Shown in pieces: positions 45,300 through 56,790 of a DNA stretch of 64,000 nt. Positions within the stretch are counted from its first letter, which is position 1. Every line of letters begins with the position of its first letter. The translations under genes were made by a program, and so were the position numbers. The stretch comes from Calamus simplicifolius (taxonomy: Eukaryota; Streptophyta; Magnoliopsida; Arecales; Arecaceae), in NCBI GenBank assembly GCA_900491605.1, contig UESW01004074.1:1059187-1123186 (forward strand), written 5' to 3'. The notes under the pieces were generated by a model. The model did not search any database, was not told the origin of the DNA, and saw only the letters and a program-made list of their open reading frames with translations.

Positions 45300-45660
45300 A
45301 GTCACATTTTTTTAATATTTGTCATCAAATTATTTGAAAATATTTTTAAAAACAATAAAATATAATAGAATCTAAATTTTTTGTGTTAATTTTTGTTTCA
45401 TGAGTGTTAAATTTTTTTTTGAAGGGGTCGGGGGTGGGGAAAACCCCCCTAGCTGTTACTTTTTAAAAAAAAATTAAGTTGCCAATGTTTTAAAAATATA
45501 TTTATATTTTTTATATTTGTCATCAAATTATTTGAAAATATTTTTAAAAATATTAAAATATGATAGAATCTAATTTTTTTATTAATTTTTTTATGAGTGT
45601 TAATTTTTTTTTAATTAAAGGGGCCGGGGGTAGGGAAAAGCCCCCTAGGTGTAACTTTTT
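45300..45660. repeat. Two ~200-bp repeats bridging to the GC-rich array
   Basis: 45300-45480 and 45500-45665 share tttgtcatcaaattatttgaaaat, an aaatatgatagaatctaa-type segment, atgagtgttaa, then a T run, ggggtcgggggt(g)gggaaaa, ccccct and ag-tgttac. They look like early diverged modules of the array that follows. Confidence 0.7.
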
Positions 45661-45664
45661 TTTT

Positions 45665-46378
45665 TCTGGGTCTGGCCACCGTGGCCGGAGAAGACGAACG
45701 GGAGGGGGGGTTCCCCCCCCCATAACTTTTTTTTTCTAATGGCTTGGCCACCGTGGCCAGGCCACGGCTACGGTCGTGGCCAGAGAAGATGGCCACGGCA
45801 GCGGCCATGGCCAAAGAAGATGGCCACGGCCGTGGCCGTGGCCGTAGAAGATGAAGGTGGGGGGTGGGGAAAACCCCTCCCAAACAGTAAATTTTTTTTT
45901 TTTGGCCTGGCCACCATGGCCAAGCCACGGTCGGCCATGGCAACAGCCGTGGCCGGAGAGGGGGGGGTGGGAAAAACCTCCCCACCATTAATATTTTTTT
46001 TCAGTGGCCTGGCCACCATGGCCAGGCCACGGCCGGCCATAGCAGCGGCCGTGGCCAGAGAAGACGGCCATGGCCGTGGCCGTGGCCGTAGAAGACGAAG
46101 GGGGGGTGGGGAAACCCCCCCCCCTAAACTGTAAATTTTTTTTTTTGGTGGCTTGGCCTCCGTGGCCAGGCCACGGCCAGCCACGGCAGCGGCCGTGGCC
46201 AGAGAAGACGATGGGGGGGGGTGAGGAAACTCCTCCCCCAAAATGTATATTTTTTTGGGTGGCCTGGCCACCGTGGCCAGGCCACGGCCGGCCACGACAG
46301 CGGCCGTGGCTAGAGAAGACAGCCACGGCAGCGGCCGTGGCCGAGAAGATGGCCACGGCCGTGGCCATGGCCATAACC
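45665..46378. repeat. GC-rich palindromic tandem array (GTGGCC modules) in CACTA-B
   Basis: Counterpart of 21978-23318. About six modules with GGCCACCGTGGCCAGGCC cores (near 45672, 45743, 45903, 46010, 46150 and 46258), further GGCCGTGGCC palindromes, G-run and C-run pairs and T runs. Modules are shorter and G runs are at most about 10 bases, unlike the 30-G run in CACTA-A. It lies between the donor at 46428 and the TNP2 start, so it is intronic here too. Confidence 0.88.
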
Positions 46379-46430
46379 TATTTTTTTAAAAAAATTAATT
46401 TAGGAGGTGGGGGGGCTTACCTCGGTAACG

Positions 46431-46690
46431 ATCTGGGCAACATAACTATATATTCTGATTTCTTTTTCAAATTGTGTTTGAAAAATGAAATTCCATATAC
46501 CTTATTGCTTAATTTTTTTAATTTGAATATCTTAGTTTATGTATTCTTGGAATTTAAAGTTTCGGCATGATACACTAGAATTCGGCGCACATTGTTTTAT
46601 ACTTCAAAGTTTCAAGGAATGTTAAAATTTGAAACTCATTATCTCTTATTGAATACTTAATGGCTTTGTCATCATCAAAAAGGGAGAGAA
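46431..46690 (+). mobile_element. SIRE-type retrotransposon internal 3' end with polypurine tract
   Basis: The stretch before the LTR ends in ggctttgtcatcatcaaaaa, then gggagagaa. This is the conserved SIRE/Maximus 3' non-coding end and PPT. At 46431-46442 the bases atctgggcaaca equal the last 12 bases of the SIRE LTR and sit next to the truncated CACTA-B donor. They may be the remnant of a 5' LTR, or coincidence. All coding sequence of the element is missing. Confidence 0.65.
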
Positions 46691-48686
46691 TGTTGACCTC
46701 CTATTCAATTTGATGAATACAAAATAATTAAGTATGATACTAATCACATTACTATTGAGTTCAAAGAATTTTGGGTTATTCATCATGAAAGAAGATGTTT
46801 GCTTCAGTTTAAGGTAAATTTCAGATCAAATGAAAGGTAAGGTAGGTAAAGTATTAATTCTATATGATTGTGCTTTCCAAGTTAAATTATTTTCAAAGAG
46901 TTTGTAGTGCAAAATGAATTCTTCAAAGGACTTGAATTTCATGATTACTGAAAGATTTTCTCACTTACTTTTTGGACAGATTACTTGCTAAAATGACTTT
47001 CAAGTTTCATTATGTTTGCATTGTCTTGAACTGGATTTAATTATTTTACAAGTCATTTATACAAACTCAGCTACCAAACCTTTTTCTCTTGGATTGCAAA
47101 GTTCTTATCCAACTCCTATGTGTTTTGAATATTTTTCTGAAGATGGATGAGTGCTAGAATTCTATTAAGAGCCTTTGAATGATCAGATTTTCCATTTTAG
47201 CCAACCAATTTTGTTTTGTTCTTGGCTTCACTTCTGAAATAATTTTTAGAAAGCAATTGGGCGATCGGTTTCCTTCGTTAGGTGATCGATTTTGTTTTGC
47301 CTTCGGTTTCTCTTTTTGACACTAATTTTTGAGTTGCCATTGGATGATTGATTCTCCACGTTGGCCGATCGATTTTTTATTGCTCTCTGTCTTCTCTTCT
47401 GAAACAAATCCAAATGGAAATTGGTTGACCGATGCCTTTCTTTGGGTGTCCAATTTTCCCATTAATTTCCATTGGATGACCGATTTCCAATTCTGAATGA
47501 TTGGTTTTTTGTAGCTCTCTATCTTCCCTATGAAACCAATTTGCTTTGGATGTTGGAAGCCAAACACTAAAGTTGGACGACCGATTTCTCATGAACTTTT
47601 TGTTGGGTGACCAGGTGCTTGTTTTGGGTGCCTAACTTCTTCATCCCTTTTTATTGGGCGTCCAATATTTTCATGAACCTTTTGTTGGAAGACCAGATGG
47701 AGATGTTGGGTGGCTAATCCTCTTGTTGCTTTTCATTGGGCGGCCGATTCTTGAAGCTGGGCGACTGATTTTTGATTGCTGTTGGGTTTGTCTCAGAAAT
47801 TGGCTTTGAACCTAGGATTAGTTAACCAATTGGTCGTCAGGTATGTTAAGAAATTTTGGCAATGGCTATTTCTCAACATTTCAATGATTTGATATTTCCA
47901 TTTTTCTCTCTCAATGGCTTGCAGCGTTTATATTTTTTGTTGTGTATAAATACCTCTCTTATACAGTGATTCAAAAAAAGTGATATTAGTGGAAAAGCAA
48001 GTGGAAAAAGAAAATAAAAATCATTAAAAAATAGAGAGAAAAAGTGCAAGAAAATACTTTGAAAGAGAGTCCCATTCTTGAGATATAGTTGGAGAGCTGC
48101 ATTGATTATGTTTCAAAGCCACTTGGACTGCATTTATTTTTCATTCTTAGCATGGTATAAAAGCTCCAACAATCTTTCTTAAAGAGCATTCAAGGCTTTC
48201 ATGAACACTTCATTATTGCTGCTTTGCACTTAAAAAGAAAAGCCACCTCGTGTTGTGTTCTTCAAAGTTGTAACGTATTTTTTGAATATCTGCTCAATTA
48301 GAAGCATTTTGTATTAACATTACATTATTGTGCTTTGATTTGTGTTTCACAATTGTGAAATATGTGATGGTAGAGGACTATCCGTATGTATTTGTAAGGC
48401 TTGCTTGTACCTAAAAACAAGCTTGCTAGCCAGATAGGCTAGTGGTGTTACTAAAATTTCCAAGGGGTTCTTGGGAAGTGGATGTAGGTATCAAAATTGA
48501 TACCGAACCACTATAAACTTGTTGTGTTTGCTTATGATATTTTTTTGTGATTGTTTGCATATTATCCTCACCTCACTACACTATTTATTTGTGAAAGAAA
48601 TTATACGTGCACATATTTGTTAGTTAATTAAACTTTAAAAAGAACACAATTCACCTCTCCTCTTGGGTTGCTATATCTGGGCAACA
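46691..48686 (+). repeat. Full-length SIRE-type LTR (3' LTR)
   Basis: Starts TGTTGACCTCCTATTC and ends TTGCTATATCTGGGCAACA; 1996 bp. Homologous to the solo LTR at 9901-11891 and to the fragment at 28151-29341. A TATA-like tataaatacctctcttatac lies at about 47944. The flanking 5-mers differ (GAGAA, TATGT), as expected when the left flank is internal element sequence. It shows the uninterrupted site into which CACTA-A inserted in the paralogous copy (ggttttttgtagctc at 47503-47517). Confidence 0.9.
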
Positions 48687-49290
48687 TATGTTTTTCTTCT
48701 AAAAGGAAGCATCAAGTGATAACATTATCTCTAAATAAGTAGAAGAATCACCCTTAATAAGGAAAGTGAATAATTCTTCACCCAAGATCTTTTTTTTCCT
48801 TATGTTTTTCGCTGTATAGGGGGTTCACCTTTAGAGTCAAATTTTTTCCTTTTTTTTACTCACTAGGGAATCCATATACAAAAGAATTAGAGATAAAGAA
48901 TGGATCATGAGAAACTTGAATTGGAACTTCACTATTTATTGGAAAGATATTTTCAAAGTAAATGGTATCTCTTGATTTAATAAGTGGTATTATTTGAGAT
49001 GTCACATATCTCTCAATTTATCACAAGAAATCTATTTATGCTACTATTTAAGAGATATTCTATAAAAATAGCATATATAGTTTTGGATCCTATTTTCTTT
49101 ATTTTGGACTCAAATATTCTTACTTTAACCAGGCATCCCATACATTGAAACAATATGACCTAGGAATTCTATTTTTTCATAGCTCAAACGTAGGTTTAGG
49201 ATTCTTTAAAAGGTACTATATTCAGGATATTGTAGGCTGTTAAGAAAGCTTTTCCTATAAATTCTCGAGTAAACCATAGATAATTATTAT
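48687..49290 (-). pseudogene. Ty1/copia integrase C-terminal to RT N-terminal fragment, copy 2
   Basis: Minus-strand blocks in order from the right: LINRxP-like sequence near 49230, GCLVKVRIFESKIKKIGSKT (about 49140-49080), INRFLVIN (about 49030), DTIYFENIFPINSE equivalents (about 48980-48930), then an EEFFTFLIKGDSSTYL-type block (about 48800-48730). These are the standard order from integrase to RT in this copia group. The frame is broken repeatedly. 48687-48997 duplicates 29342-29645, and this copy continues uninterrupted past the point where CACTA-B entered the other. Confidence 0.75.
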
Positions 49291-49409
49291 TGAGTTAACA
49301 ATACGCATTAATGTATGGTATTTTTTGTTTCATTGCACTATTTGACTGAGGAAAAGAGACAACTAAGACTTATACCTTATAGCTCTCGAAGAACTTTCAA
49401 TCAAATAAC

Positions 49410-50620
49410 TCAACCTTTCAAAAAAAGATTTTTTTTGTTTCATCAATCAATACTGTATCATCTACAAACAACATACACCACGGGATATCATTTGAAATAT
49501 ATTTGATTAATTTATCTTTAACTAATACAAAAAGATATGGACTTAAGGCAGATCCTTGATGTAAACCTACAGTAATTTAAAACTCGCTAGTTTCTCATAT
49601 TTTTATTTTAACAATAGTTATTGCTCTATCATACATATCTTTTATTAATTTTATATATCTTTTTGATAACTCCTTTTTTCTCTAAAACTCATCATATTAT
49701 TTTTCTATGAACTCTATCGTATGCTTTCTCTAAATCAATAAATACCATATGAAGGTCTTTTTTCTTTTCCCTATACCTCTCCATTAATCTTCTTAATAAA
49801 TGAATAGCTTCTATGATCGATCTTCCAGTCATAAATCTAAATTGATTATTTGACACCAAAGTTTTAGCCATTATTCGATTTTCTATTACTCTCTTCCATA
49901 ATTTCATTGTATGACTCATCAGTTTAATCCTCTATAATTTGTACAGTTTTGAATATCTCCTTAATTTTTGTATATAGGTATTAATATGCTTTTTCTTCAA
50001 TCATCCAACATTCTTTTTATTGCTATAATTTTGTCAATAAATTGGTTAACCACATGCCTCCAATTTTTTCTAAGCCTTTTCAAACCTTAATAGGGATCGC
50101 ATTTGGCCCTAATGCCTTTACATTTTTCACTTTACTCAAAGCCTTCTTAACCTTAAGCATACTAAATCTACGAAAAAATTTATGTTTATTTGTTACTTCT
50201 AAATTATTACATTCTTCTATTCTTAAATTTACTAAATTATTTTTATTTAATAATTTTTTAAAATAACTTTTTCATCATTCTTTTATCTCCTTTTCTTTTA
50301 CTAAGACTCTTTCATCTTCATCCTTAATACATTTAATATAGTTCAAATCTTTTATTTTTTTTCTTTTAGTTTTGCTAGTTTATATATAGTCTTTTCACCT
50401 TCTTTCGTATGTAGTCTATTATATAAATTATCATAAGCTTTAATTTTGGCATTACTTATCGCTTTTTTAGCTTCCTTCTTTGCGTTCCTATACTTTTTAA
50501 AACTTTCTTCACCCTGACCTCTTGCCAAATTTTTAGTTTATTCTTTTAATCTTGATGGCAGCTTGAACTTTCTTGTTCCACCATCAAGTTTCCTTTTTCT
50601 ACTAGTCCTACACCATGTTT
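49410..50620 (-). pseudogene. Non-LTR retrotransposon (plant LINE) reverse transcriptase remnant
   Basis: On the minus strand the best segment (49919-49692) reads MSHTMKLWKRVIENRI, VSNNQFRFMTGRS and DLHMVFIDLEKAYDRVHR, the RT fingers/palm motifs of plant LINEs. Downstream are LHQGSALSPYLFVL (about 49565-49525) and CMLFVDDTVLI (about 49470-49440), where the usual FADD box reads FVDD. Upstream traces of the endonuclease-RT linker (WWNKKVQAAIK, KEAKKA-like) reach 50600. Stops are frequent. No poly-A tail or endonuclease domain was identified. Confidence 0.85.
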
Positions 50621-51343
50621 GACAAGAACCAAGTAGTAGAATTTCTATTTTCAAAAAATATATTTTTTATAAGAAATATTTTTTTAACTATTTTTAATAA
50701 TATTAAACTATTTTAAAATTTTGGCTAAACTATATTTTGACTCCTTAAACTTAGGAGGGTGTATTGCTTTAGTTTGTAAACTTTAAAAAGTTACAGAATT
50801 GATTCAGAACTTCATTTTTTATTTCTCTTTGGTTTCTGTCGTGAAAACAAAGTAACACTATTAGAAACTCACCTACGTGGCAATTTACGTATCCTCCACC
50901 TTATCTCCACATTAATAAAAATATAAGAGAGAGAAAGAAGGAGAAGAAGACGAAAGGCAAGGCACGAAAAGGCCACCGTGAAAGCTGCCACCTTATCCCC
51001 ATAACCCTTCCCCTGTGGGGCAGTACGGAAGGGAGGCTACAAAATAGTTGGATTACATTCTATTCAACATAACCTATATTAAATAATAACAATAATTATA
51101 AAAATCAGATCTAAATGATTTTTTTTTTCATATAAGCTCCTCACCAAAGATATGAGGTGAGGTGATCCAAGAGTTAGTATCTCAATTCCTCGATCCAAAT
51201 GATCAATCAAGCTACACCTTAGAACTTCATGCAGGTAGTATAGGTACAAAACTAAGGTGGTGGCAGATACAAAAATCAAGCATTTTTCAAAGCATATTTC
51301 AAGGCAAAGGAACTAGGTTATAATACTCATGGAGATTAAGAAA
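50621..51343. other. Intergenic sequence, no gene recognised
   Basis: AT-rich, with a purine-rich tract at 50925-50965. The phrase ttgactccttaaacttaggagggtg, followed by a ttacagaattgattcagaac-type segment (50735-50805), resembles a common non-coding plant repeat, but I cannot name it. The minus ORF 51279-51079 has no recognised family. Confidence 0.4.
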
Positions 51344-51568
51344 TGGATTTGCTATTATGTTGTGTACAATATTTTTCTTGTCAAGAAGGGCATGGAAAGG
51401 AGCTATTGTTGGATAGATATAGTCTATCAGACACTTTTTGAATAGATTTGTCTATCAAATATTTTTTGAATAAACCTAGTCTACCATATATCTTGTGAGT
51501 TAAGCCAATTATATAGAGAAGAATCATAGTAATATGCAAATGGGCCATAATAGTGTGAGCATTGATTA
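51344..51568. repeat. Dispersed duplicate, copy 2 (partner at 12206-12435)
   Basis: Matches 12206-12435 from tggatttgctatt to gccataatagtgtgagcattgatt. It adjoins the NF-YB upstream remnant at 51570. No coding family was recognised. Confidence 0.8.
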
Positions 51569-51569
51569 C

Positions 51570-51790
51570 CAAAGAATGGCTTAATGAAAAAGAATGGCAA
51601 AGAAGGCATGAAAGTGGGAGAAAAAAATGACAAAAGTCCAAATGAATATGGTAAGTTTTTATTTGAGAAAGGCAAATTGATTGAAAGCATTAGGGATGGC
51701 TCTTATGGATGAGGCTAAGTGGGACCATGTGTTAGATTGGAACAATTTAGATCAGAACAATTGAACATTTGCATTTATTTTCTTAGTAGT
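51570..51790 (-). promoter_or_regulatory. NF-YB upstream-region remnant (copy 2, no gene attached)
   Basis: Similar to 7825-8027 of NF-YB copy 1: accaaagaatgg, gaaggcatgaaagtgggagaa, gtgggaccatgtg, tagattggaac and ttcttagtagttt. No NF-YB coding sequence lies to its left. It therefore appears to be an orphan 5' flank from a further tandem copy of the gene whose coding region was lost. Confidence 0.5.
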
Positions 51791-52134
51791 TTATCAGTTT
51801 CCCTTCTACATGTAGGCCGGCGTATGTTGAACAAAAGCCATCCCTATCATAAACATGGACGGAAGGGTTTACAAACCGGAACCAAGAACACGAATGGAGA
51901 AAATCACACCCTCTATTCTTCTCACAAGTTTCAATCATCGTCCCTTCCAAAAATATAACCCGAGCCCCTCGACCCCAGACAAAACACAACCAACTCTCGT
52001 CCATGTTCTCCTCTTTGTGACCAATTCCAGAAAAAAAAAAACATACTTCCCTGCTTTCCCATCACTTAGTACTATTATATATCTTACATATCTTGCCATT
52101 ATTTGCTGTGACAAATTAAATTACCAGACGACTT
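51791..52134. other. 3' flank of NF-YB copy 3; no gene recognised
   Basis: Lies between the orphan upstream region and the NF-YB stop codon at 52135-52137. Probably the 3' UTR and flank of NF-YB copy 3 (minus strand). Small ORFs on both strands have no recognised family. Confidence 0.4.
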
Positions 52135-52374
52135 CTATGGAAAGAAGTCAGGCATTCTTGGTGGAGCCTCGAAACTGCTTGTCCCTGAACCATCCCCACC
52201 CCCAGACATCCCGAGTAAGTAGTCCGCTCCCAGGGCTTCGCCAAGGAGATCGTCCACGCGAGGAGGTGGCACAGTAGTAGGTTGCAAGACGAGGCTCGAT
52301 GGAGGTGGCGGTGGCTGAAGCGGTGGTGGCTGGGCAATGAGGTGTGGCGTGCGGTTGGTGTCCCCGGTCGGCAG

Positions 52375-52781
52375 TGTTGAGATAATGCAAAATTGAGGTG
52401 TCCCGCATTCTCCTACTTTGTAGTTCGATAACGCAGAGTCCCACGTTCTCCTACTTAGACCAAGTCACTCTACGGGTCCCATGTTTATCTGTTTGTGGGT
52501 TTTATCTTTTAAGTTTATCTGTACATGGGCTAGTTAGTTTTGCACGTTATTATATAGTGGATAACGTGCCTCTAATTTCTTGCTATACAATGTTTCTTTC
52601 ATCTCTATTTAAACCTCTGTAAATGACATCATTCAGATAATGAAGAGAAAGTTTATCCTTTTACTTTTGCCTTCTTCCAAAATTATCCTTAGCAATTTTA
52701 TTTTTCTTCTCAACTTTCTAACCATCATTGAGGAAGTCCCTACTTTCAAAATCTGTTAGTCCCGTATCTCTTTTGTTATCA
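52375..52781 (+). repeat. 5' LTR of the copia element in NF-YB
   Basis: 407 bp. Contains a direct repeat of cccacgttctcctactt-type phrases near its start and a tctatttaaacctctgtaaa TATA-like segment at about 52604. Ends GTTATCA directly before the PBS. Confidence 0.93.
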
Positions 52782-52797
52782 AGTGGTATCAGAGCCA

Positions 52798-53755
52798 ATG
52801 GCATTCAACAACAATACCATCAACCCGGTGATTCCAATATTCAAAGGAGAAGGCTATGATTTCTGGAGCAAAAAGATGAAGACTCTTTTTGTCTCACAAG
52901 ATTTATGGAAATTGGTGGAGAAAGGACTACCAGAGGAAGGAGCATTAAAGCCAGAGAATATAAAAAAGGATGCCAAAACTCTCTTCTTCATTCAACAGGC
53001 CATTGGTGATGCAATTTTTCCTCGAATTTTAGCAGTTACAACCTCTAAAGATGCTTGGGATTTGTTGCAAGAAGAATATCAAGGTAATGTTAAGGTATTA
53101 ATTGTCAAACTCCAAACTCTTCATCAAAAATTTGAGACATTGAGCATGAAAGATGATGATTCTTTAGATCAGTTTTTTTCCAAAGTTCTAGAAATTGTTA
53201 ATCAAATGAGAATTTATGGTGAAGATTTATCTGATCAAAGAGTTGTTGAAAAAATATTACGAAGTTTGTCAGTTAAGTATGATCATATTGTAGCTGCTAT
53301 AGAAGAATCCAAGGATCTAACCAAACTTTCAATTAGTGCATTACTTGGCTCTCTTTAGTCACATGATGATAGATTGAAAAGGTCAAATGAAAGTACAGTG
53401 AAAAAAGCCTTTCATTCTAAGGTGAATACTCCAAAGGAAAGAATTAATTAGCATTGTACACCAAGAAATAGAGGAGGTTCTTTTCGAGGCAGAAGAGGTG
53501 GAGGACGTCTTGGTAAAGTTTATCAGAATCGCAATGAAGGTAATAACCAAGGTAAAAATTTTAAACCTTTTCAGTGTAATTATTGCAAGAGATATGGTCA
53601 TATTGAAAGGTTTTATCGGATAAAGGAAAGTAATGAAAAGGGTGAAATCTCTAAGCCTTTTTTTTGTCATTTTTGCAAAAAGTATGGCCCATTGAGCATT
53701 TTTGTAGATTAAAAAAAATATGCAAATTTTGCAGAAGAACATGAAAAGGGGTCAA
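52798..53755 (+). pseudogene. copia gag
   Basis: The start ATG at 52798 (MAFNNNTINPVIPIFKGEGY) is followed by a UBN2-type capsid region with YDFWSKKMKTLF and FIQQAIGDAIFPRI, open to a TAG at about 53356. A second TAG lies at about 53449. Beyond them come an Arg/Gly-rich stretch and zinc-knuckle-like CNYCKRYGHIERFYR, whose final Cys is Tyr, then a second CHFCKKYG. Gag forms the particle that packages element RNA. The stops mean only the N-terminal capsid part could be made. Confidence 0.85.
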
Positions 53756-53774
53756 ATGAAAATTTATTTCTTGC

Positions 53775-55360
53775 ATGCTTTACTGCAAAAGAATGTCCTA
53801 AAGAAGTTTGGTATATTGATAGTGGATGCAGCAATCATATGACAGGTCGTGCAGAGATCTTTTCTTATTTGGACAAATATGTTACTACAAAGGTAAAAAT
53901 GGGTGATGGTAATGTTCGAGAAGCTCATGGGAAAGGTACTGTGAAACTTGATTTCTATGGCTTGAAATCAATTGAAAATGTTTTATATATTCCTAACTTG
54001 AAGTCTAATTTGTTGAGTGTTGGGCAATTTTTGACTGAAGGTTATTCACTTGTTTTGAAGATTTAAGATATCGTGTTTATGATAATTCTAAGAGTTCACT
54101 TATTATTGAGATACCTATGATTGAAAATAAACTTTTCTCTCACGTCTTGATCATGCCTTGAATGTCTCATTAGCAAATGATAATGTGTTATGGCATCATA
54201 GATATGGACATTTGGGTTATAACAATTTGGAGCTTTTATAAAAAAGGAATATGATGTATGGGTTGCCTAGAATTATGAATAATGATCATATATGTGAGAG
54301 TTGTGTGCTTGGAAAGCATCATAGGGATATTTTTCCAAAGGAAAGGCTTGATGGGCCTCAAAACCACTTGAACTGGTGCATGCAGATTTATGCAGACCAA
54401 TGCAATCTCCATCCTTAGACAATAGCAAGTATTTTATTGTTTTTGTTGATGATTTTAGCAGAATCACATGGGTATATTTTGTTAAAGAAAAGTTAGATAG
54501 CTTCTAGGATTCAAAAGTTTAAATGCTTGTTGAAAAGAATAGTGGCCATGCATTAAAGGTATTGCGAACCAATAGGGGTGGAGAATTTCTTTCAAAAGAA
54601 TTCACTCTTTTTTGTGAAGATAATAGCATTCACAGGCAATTGACTGCAAGCTTCACACCACAACAAAATAGGAGTCTTGTTGAGATGGAAAAAAGCATGA
54701 TTAAAGCAAAAGGGCTTCCTAACAATTTTGGGCCGAAGCAGTTCATACCGCTACCTATATACTCAATCGTAGTCCCACATCTTCACTTCAAGGCATAGCA
54801 CCATTTGAAGCTTGGCATGGATGGAGACCAAAGGTAACTCATTTTAGAGTATTTGGGTGTCTTGCTTATGTTCACATTCCATCTTAGAAAAGGAAAAAAT
54901 TAGATGATAATAGCATGAAATGCATCTTTATTGGTTATAGTATTGAAAGCAAGGCCTATCGGTTTTATAATCCTATAACTCAAAGGCTTGTTGTTAGTCG
55001 GGATGTGATATTTGATGAGCAGAATGCATGGAATTGGAATGAATTACAGAATACAGCAATAGGTGGAGTTCAAGCTGAAGAAACAACAGTGGCCTTTGAT
55101 GATGAAAGTGAAGATTTAATTGATCCAAATCAATCTTCACCAAGGACAACACCTGTGCAGTCTACACTTGTGAGTTCTCCTTATTTATCATCTTCTGAAT
55201 CTCCTCCAAGAAAGATAAAATCCTTGATTGATATATATGAAAGATGTCAGTTTACTTCTATTGATGAACCAAGTTGTTTTGAAGAAGCAATAAAGCACAA
55301 AGAATGGTGCAAAGCTATGGATGATGAAATTTCAGCATTAATAAAAATGGTACTTGGGAG
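53775..55360 (+). pseudogene. copia protease and integrase, broken
   Basis: The protease motif VWYIDSGCSNHMTG (about 53808-53850) retains D-S-G. GAG_pre-integrase and the HHCC zinc region follow (LWHHRYGHLGYNNLELL, then CESCVLGK at 54190-54315). The integrase core is frameshifted near 54360. Its second catalytic Asp is changed: LRTNRGGEF (54560-54590) has Asn where the family has RTDRGGEF. The downstream C-terminal domain is open at 54915-55350 (KCIFIGYSIESKAYRFYNP). A one-base shift near 55345 separates it from the RT frame. Confidence 0.85.
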
Positions 55361-55363
55361 CTC

Positions 55364-56780
55364 ATGGATCTACCACCTAACCATGAAGCTATTGGTTTAA
55401 AATGGATATACAAAATAAAATACAAAGCAGATGGATCAATCCAAAAATTTAAAGCAAGGATTGTTGCAAAGGGCTATATGCAGCGAGAATGTATTGATTT
55501 TGCAGAAACTTATGCTCCAGTAGCTAGATTTGATACAATTAGAATAGTTTTATCTATAGCTGCTCATTATCAATGGAATGTTTTTCAACTTGATGTCAAA
55601 TCAGCCTTTTTGAATGGTTTTTTGGATGAAGTATATGTGCAGCAACCACAGGGCTATGAAGTTGTTAATGAAGAAAAGAAGGTGTATCAATTATGGAAGG
55701 CACTTTATGGACTTAAGCAGGCACCTAGAGCATGGTATGAAAGGATTGATCAGCACTTTGTACAAAATAGCTTTCAAAGGAGCAAAAACAAGCCCACCTT
55801 ATATGTCAAGTCAAAAGGTACAAATATTATTATGGTTTGTTTATATATTGATGACTTGGTATATACTGGCAGTAGTAATGAACTGATTACAGAATTTAAA
55901 AATAGTATGATTAAAAATTTTGACATGTCAGATCTTGGCTTGATGAATTACTTTCTTGGTTTGGAAGTAAAATAATTTGGTAATAAAATTTTGTCTCCCA
56001 AGAGAAGTATGTAAAAGATCTTCTTCAGAAATTTGCAATGTCTAATTGCAAGCCAATGAAGACTCCAATGAACATTGGTGAGAAATTTAGCCTAAATGAT
56101 GGAGAAGAACATATTGATGCACATATGTACATAAGTATAATAGGAAGTTTGCTATATCTCACAAATACGCGTCCAGACATTATGTATGCAACAAGTTTGC
56201 TATCATGGTTCATGCAAAGTCCAAGCAAAATTCATCTTGTGGCAGCGAAAAGAGTGTTGAGATACTTAAAAGGAACTATTACCTATGGTATTTCATACAC
56301 TAATGCTAATAAGTTATCTTTGTGTGGTTTTTCTGATAGTGATTGGGCAGGTTTAGTTGATGATCGAAAAAACACTTCTGGTTACATCTTGACCCTTGGA
56401 TCTGGAGCAATATCTTGGAGTACAAAGAAACAAAGTACTATAGCACTATCATCATTTGAAGCTGAGTATGTAGCCGTTACTGCTATAGCTTGTCACGCTA
56501 TCTGGTTGCGTAGAGTACTGGAAGATTTAAAACTATCACAAAAGTGCCCAACTACTATCAACTATGACAATCAATCCACAATTGCAATGACAAAGAATCC
56601 AGTGTTTCATCAGTGAACAAAGCACATTGAACTTCGACATCATTTTGTTTGTGAACTAGTGACTAATGGAAGTATTGAACTGCAATTTTGCAACACCAAA
56701 GAACAATTAGCAGATATCTTCACAAAAGCATTGCCATTGAAAGCTTTTTATATTAAGAGAAAAATTGGGAGTATCTGCAT
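55364..56780 (+). pseudogene. copia reverse transcriptase and RNase H, nearly intact
   Basis: RT is open from 55364 to 55972, with IGLKWIYKIKYKADGSIQKF, VFQLDVKSAFLNG, LYGLKQAPRAWY and the catalytic VCLYIDDLVYTG (YIDD form). A stop at about 55973 is followed by the connection and RNase H frame (56038-56616), with TRPDIMYATSLLSWFMQSPS, SDSDWAGLVDDRKNTSGYI, SFEAEYVAVTAIACHAIWLR and YDNQSTIA. A TGA after NPVFHQ precedes KHIELRHHFV and LADIFTKALP, reaching the PPT. This is the best preserved part of the element. Confidence 0.88.
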
Positions 56781-56790
56781 TAAGTGGGAG

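Larger units (their letters stand above)
29646..46430 (-). mobile_element. CACTA-B: CACTA transposon, minus-strand genes, right end lost, with nested gypsy
   Basis: The left (3') terminus CACTACAAGGGGAAAAAAAT starts at 29646. The paralogous unoccupied site at 48990-49005 (attattt|gagatg) confirms it. Inward come GCGATGCA-type subterminal repeats, a PF03004 gene, a TNP2 gene interrupted by a Ty3/gypsy element, leader sequence and a GC-rich hairpin array. It stops at about 46430, eight bases past the splice donor homologous to 23327. The first exon, outer repeats and right TIR are missing. Confidence 0.85.

Noticed and set aside
53383..53742. 119-residue minus-strand ORF opposite copia gag
   Set aside because: Shadow of the AT-rich gag / zinc-knuckle region on the other strand. 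No domain.
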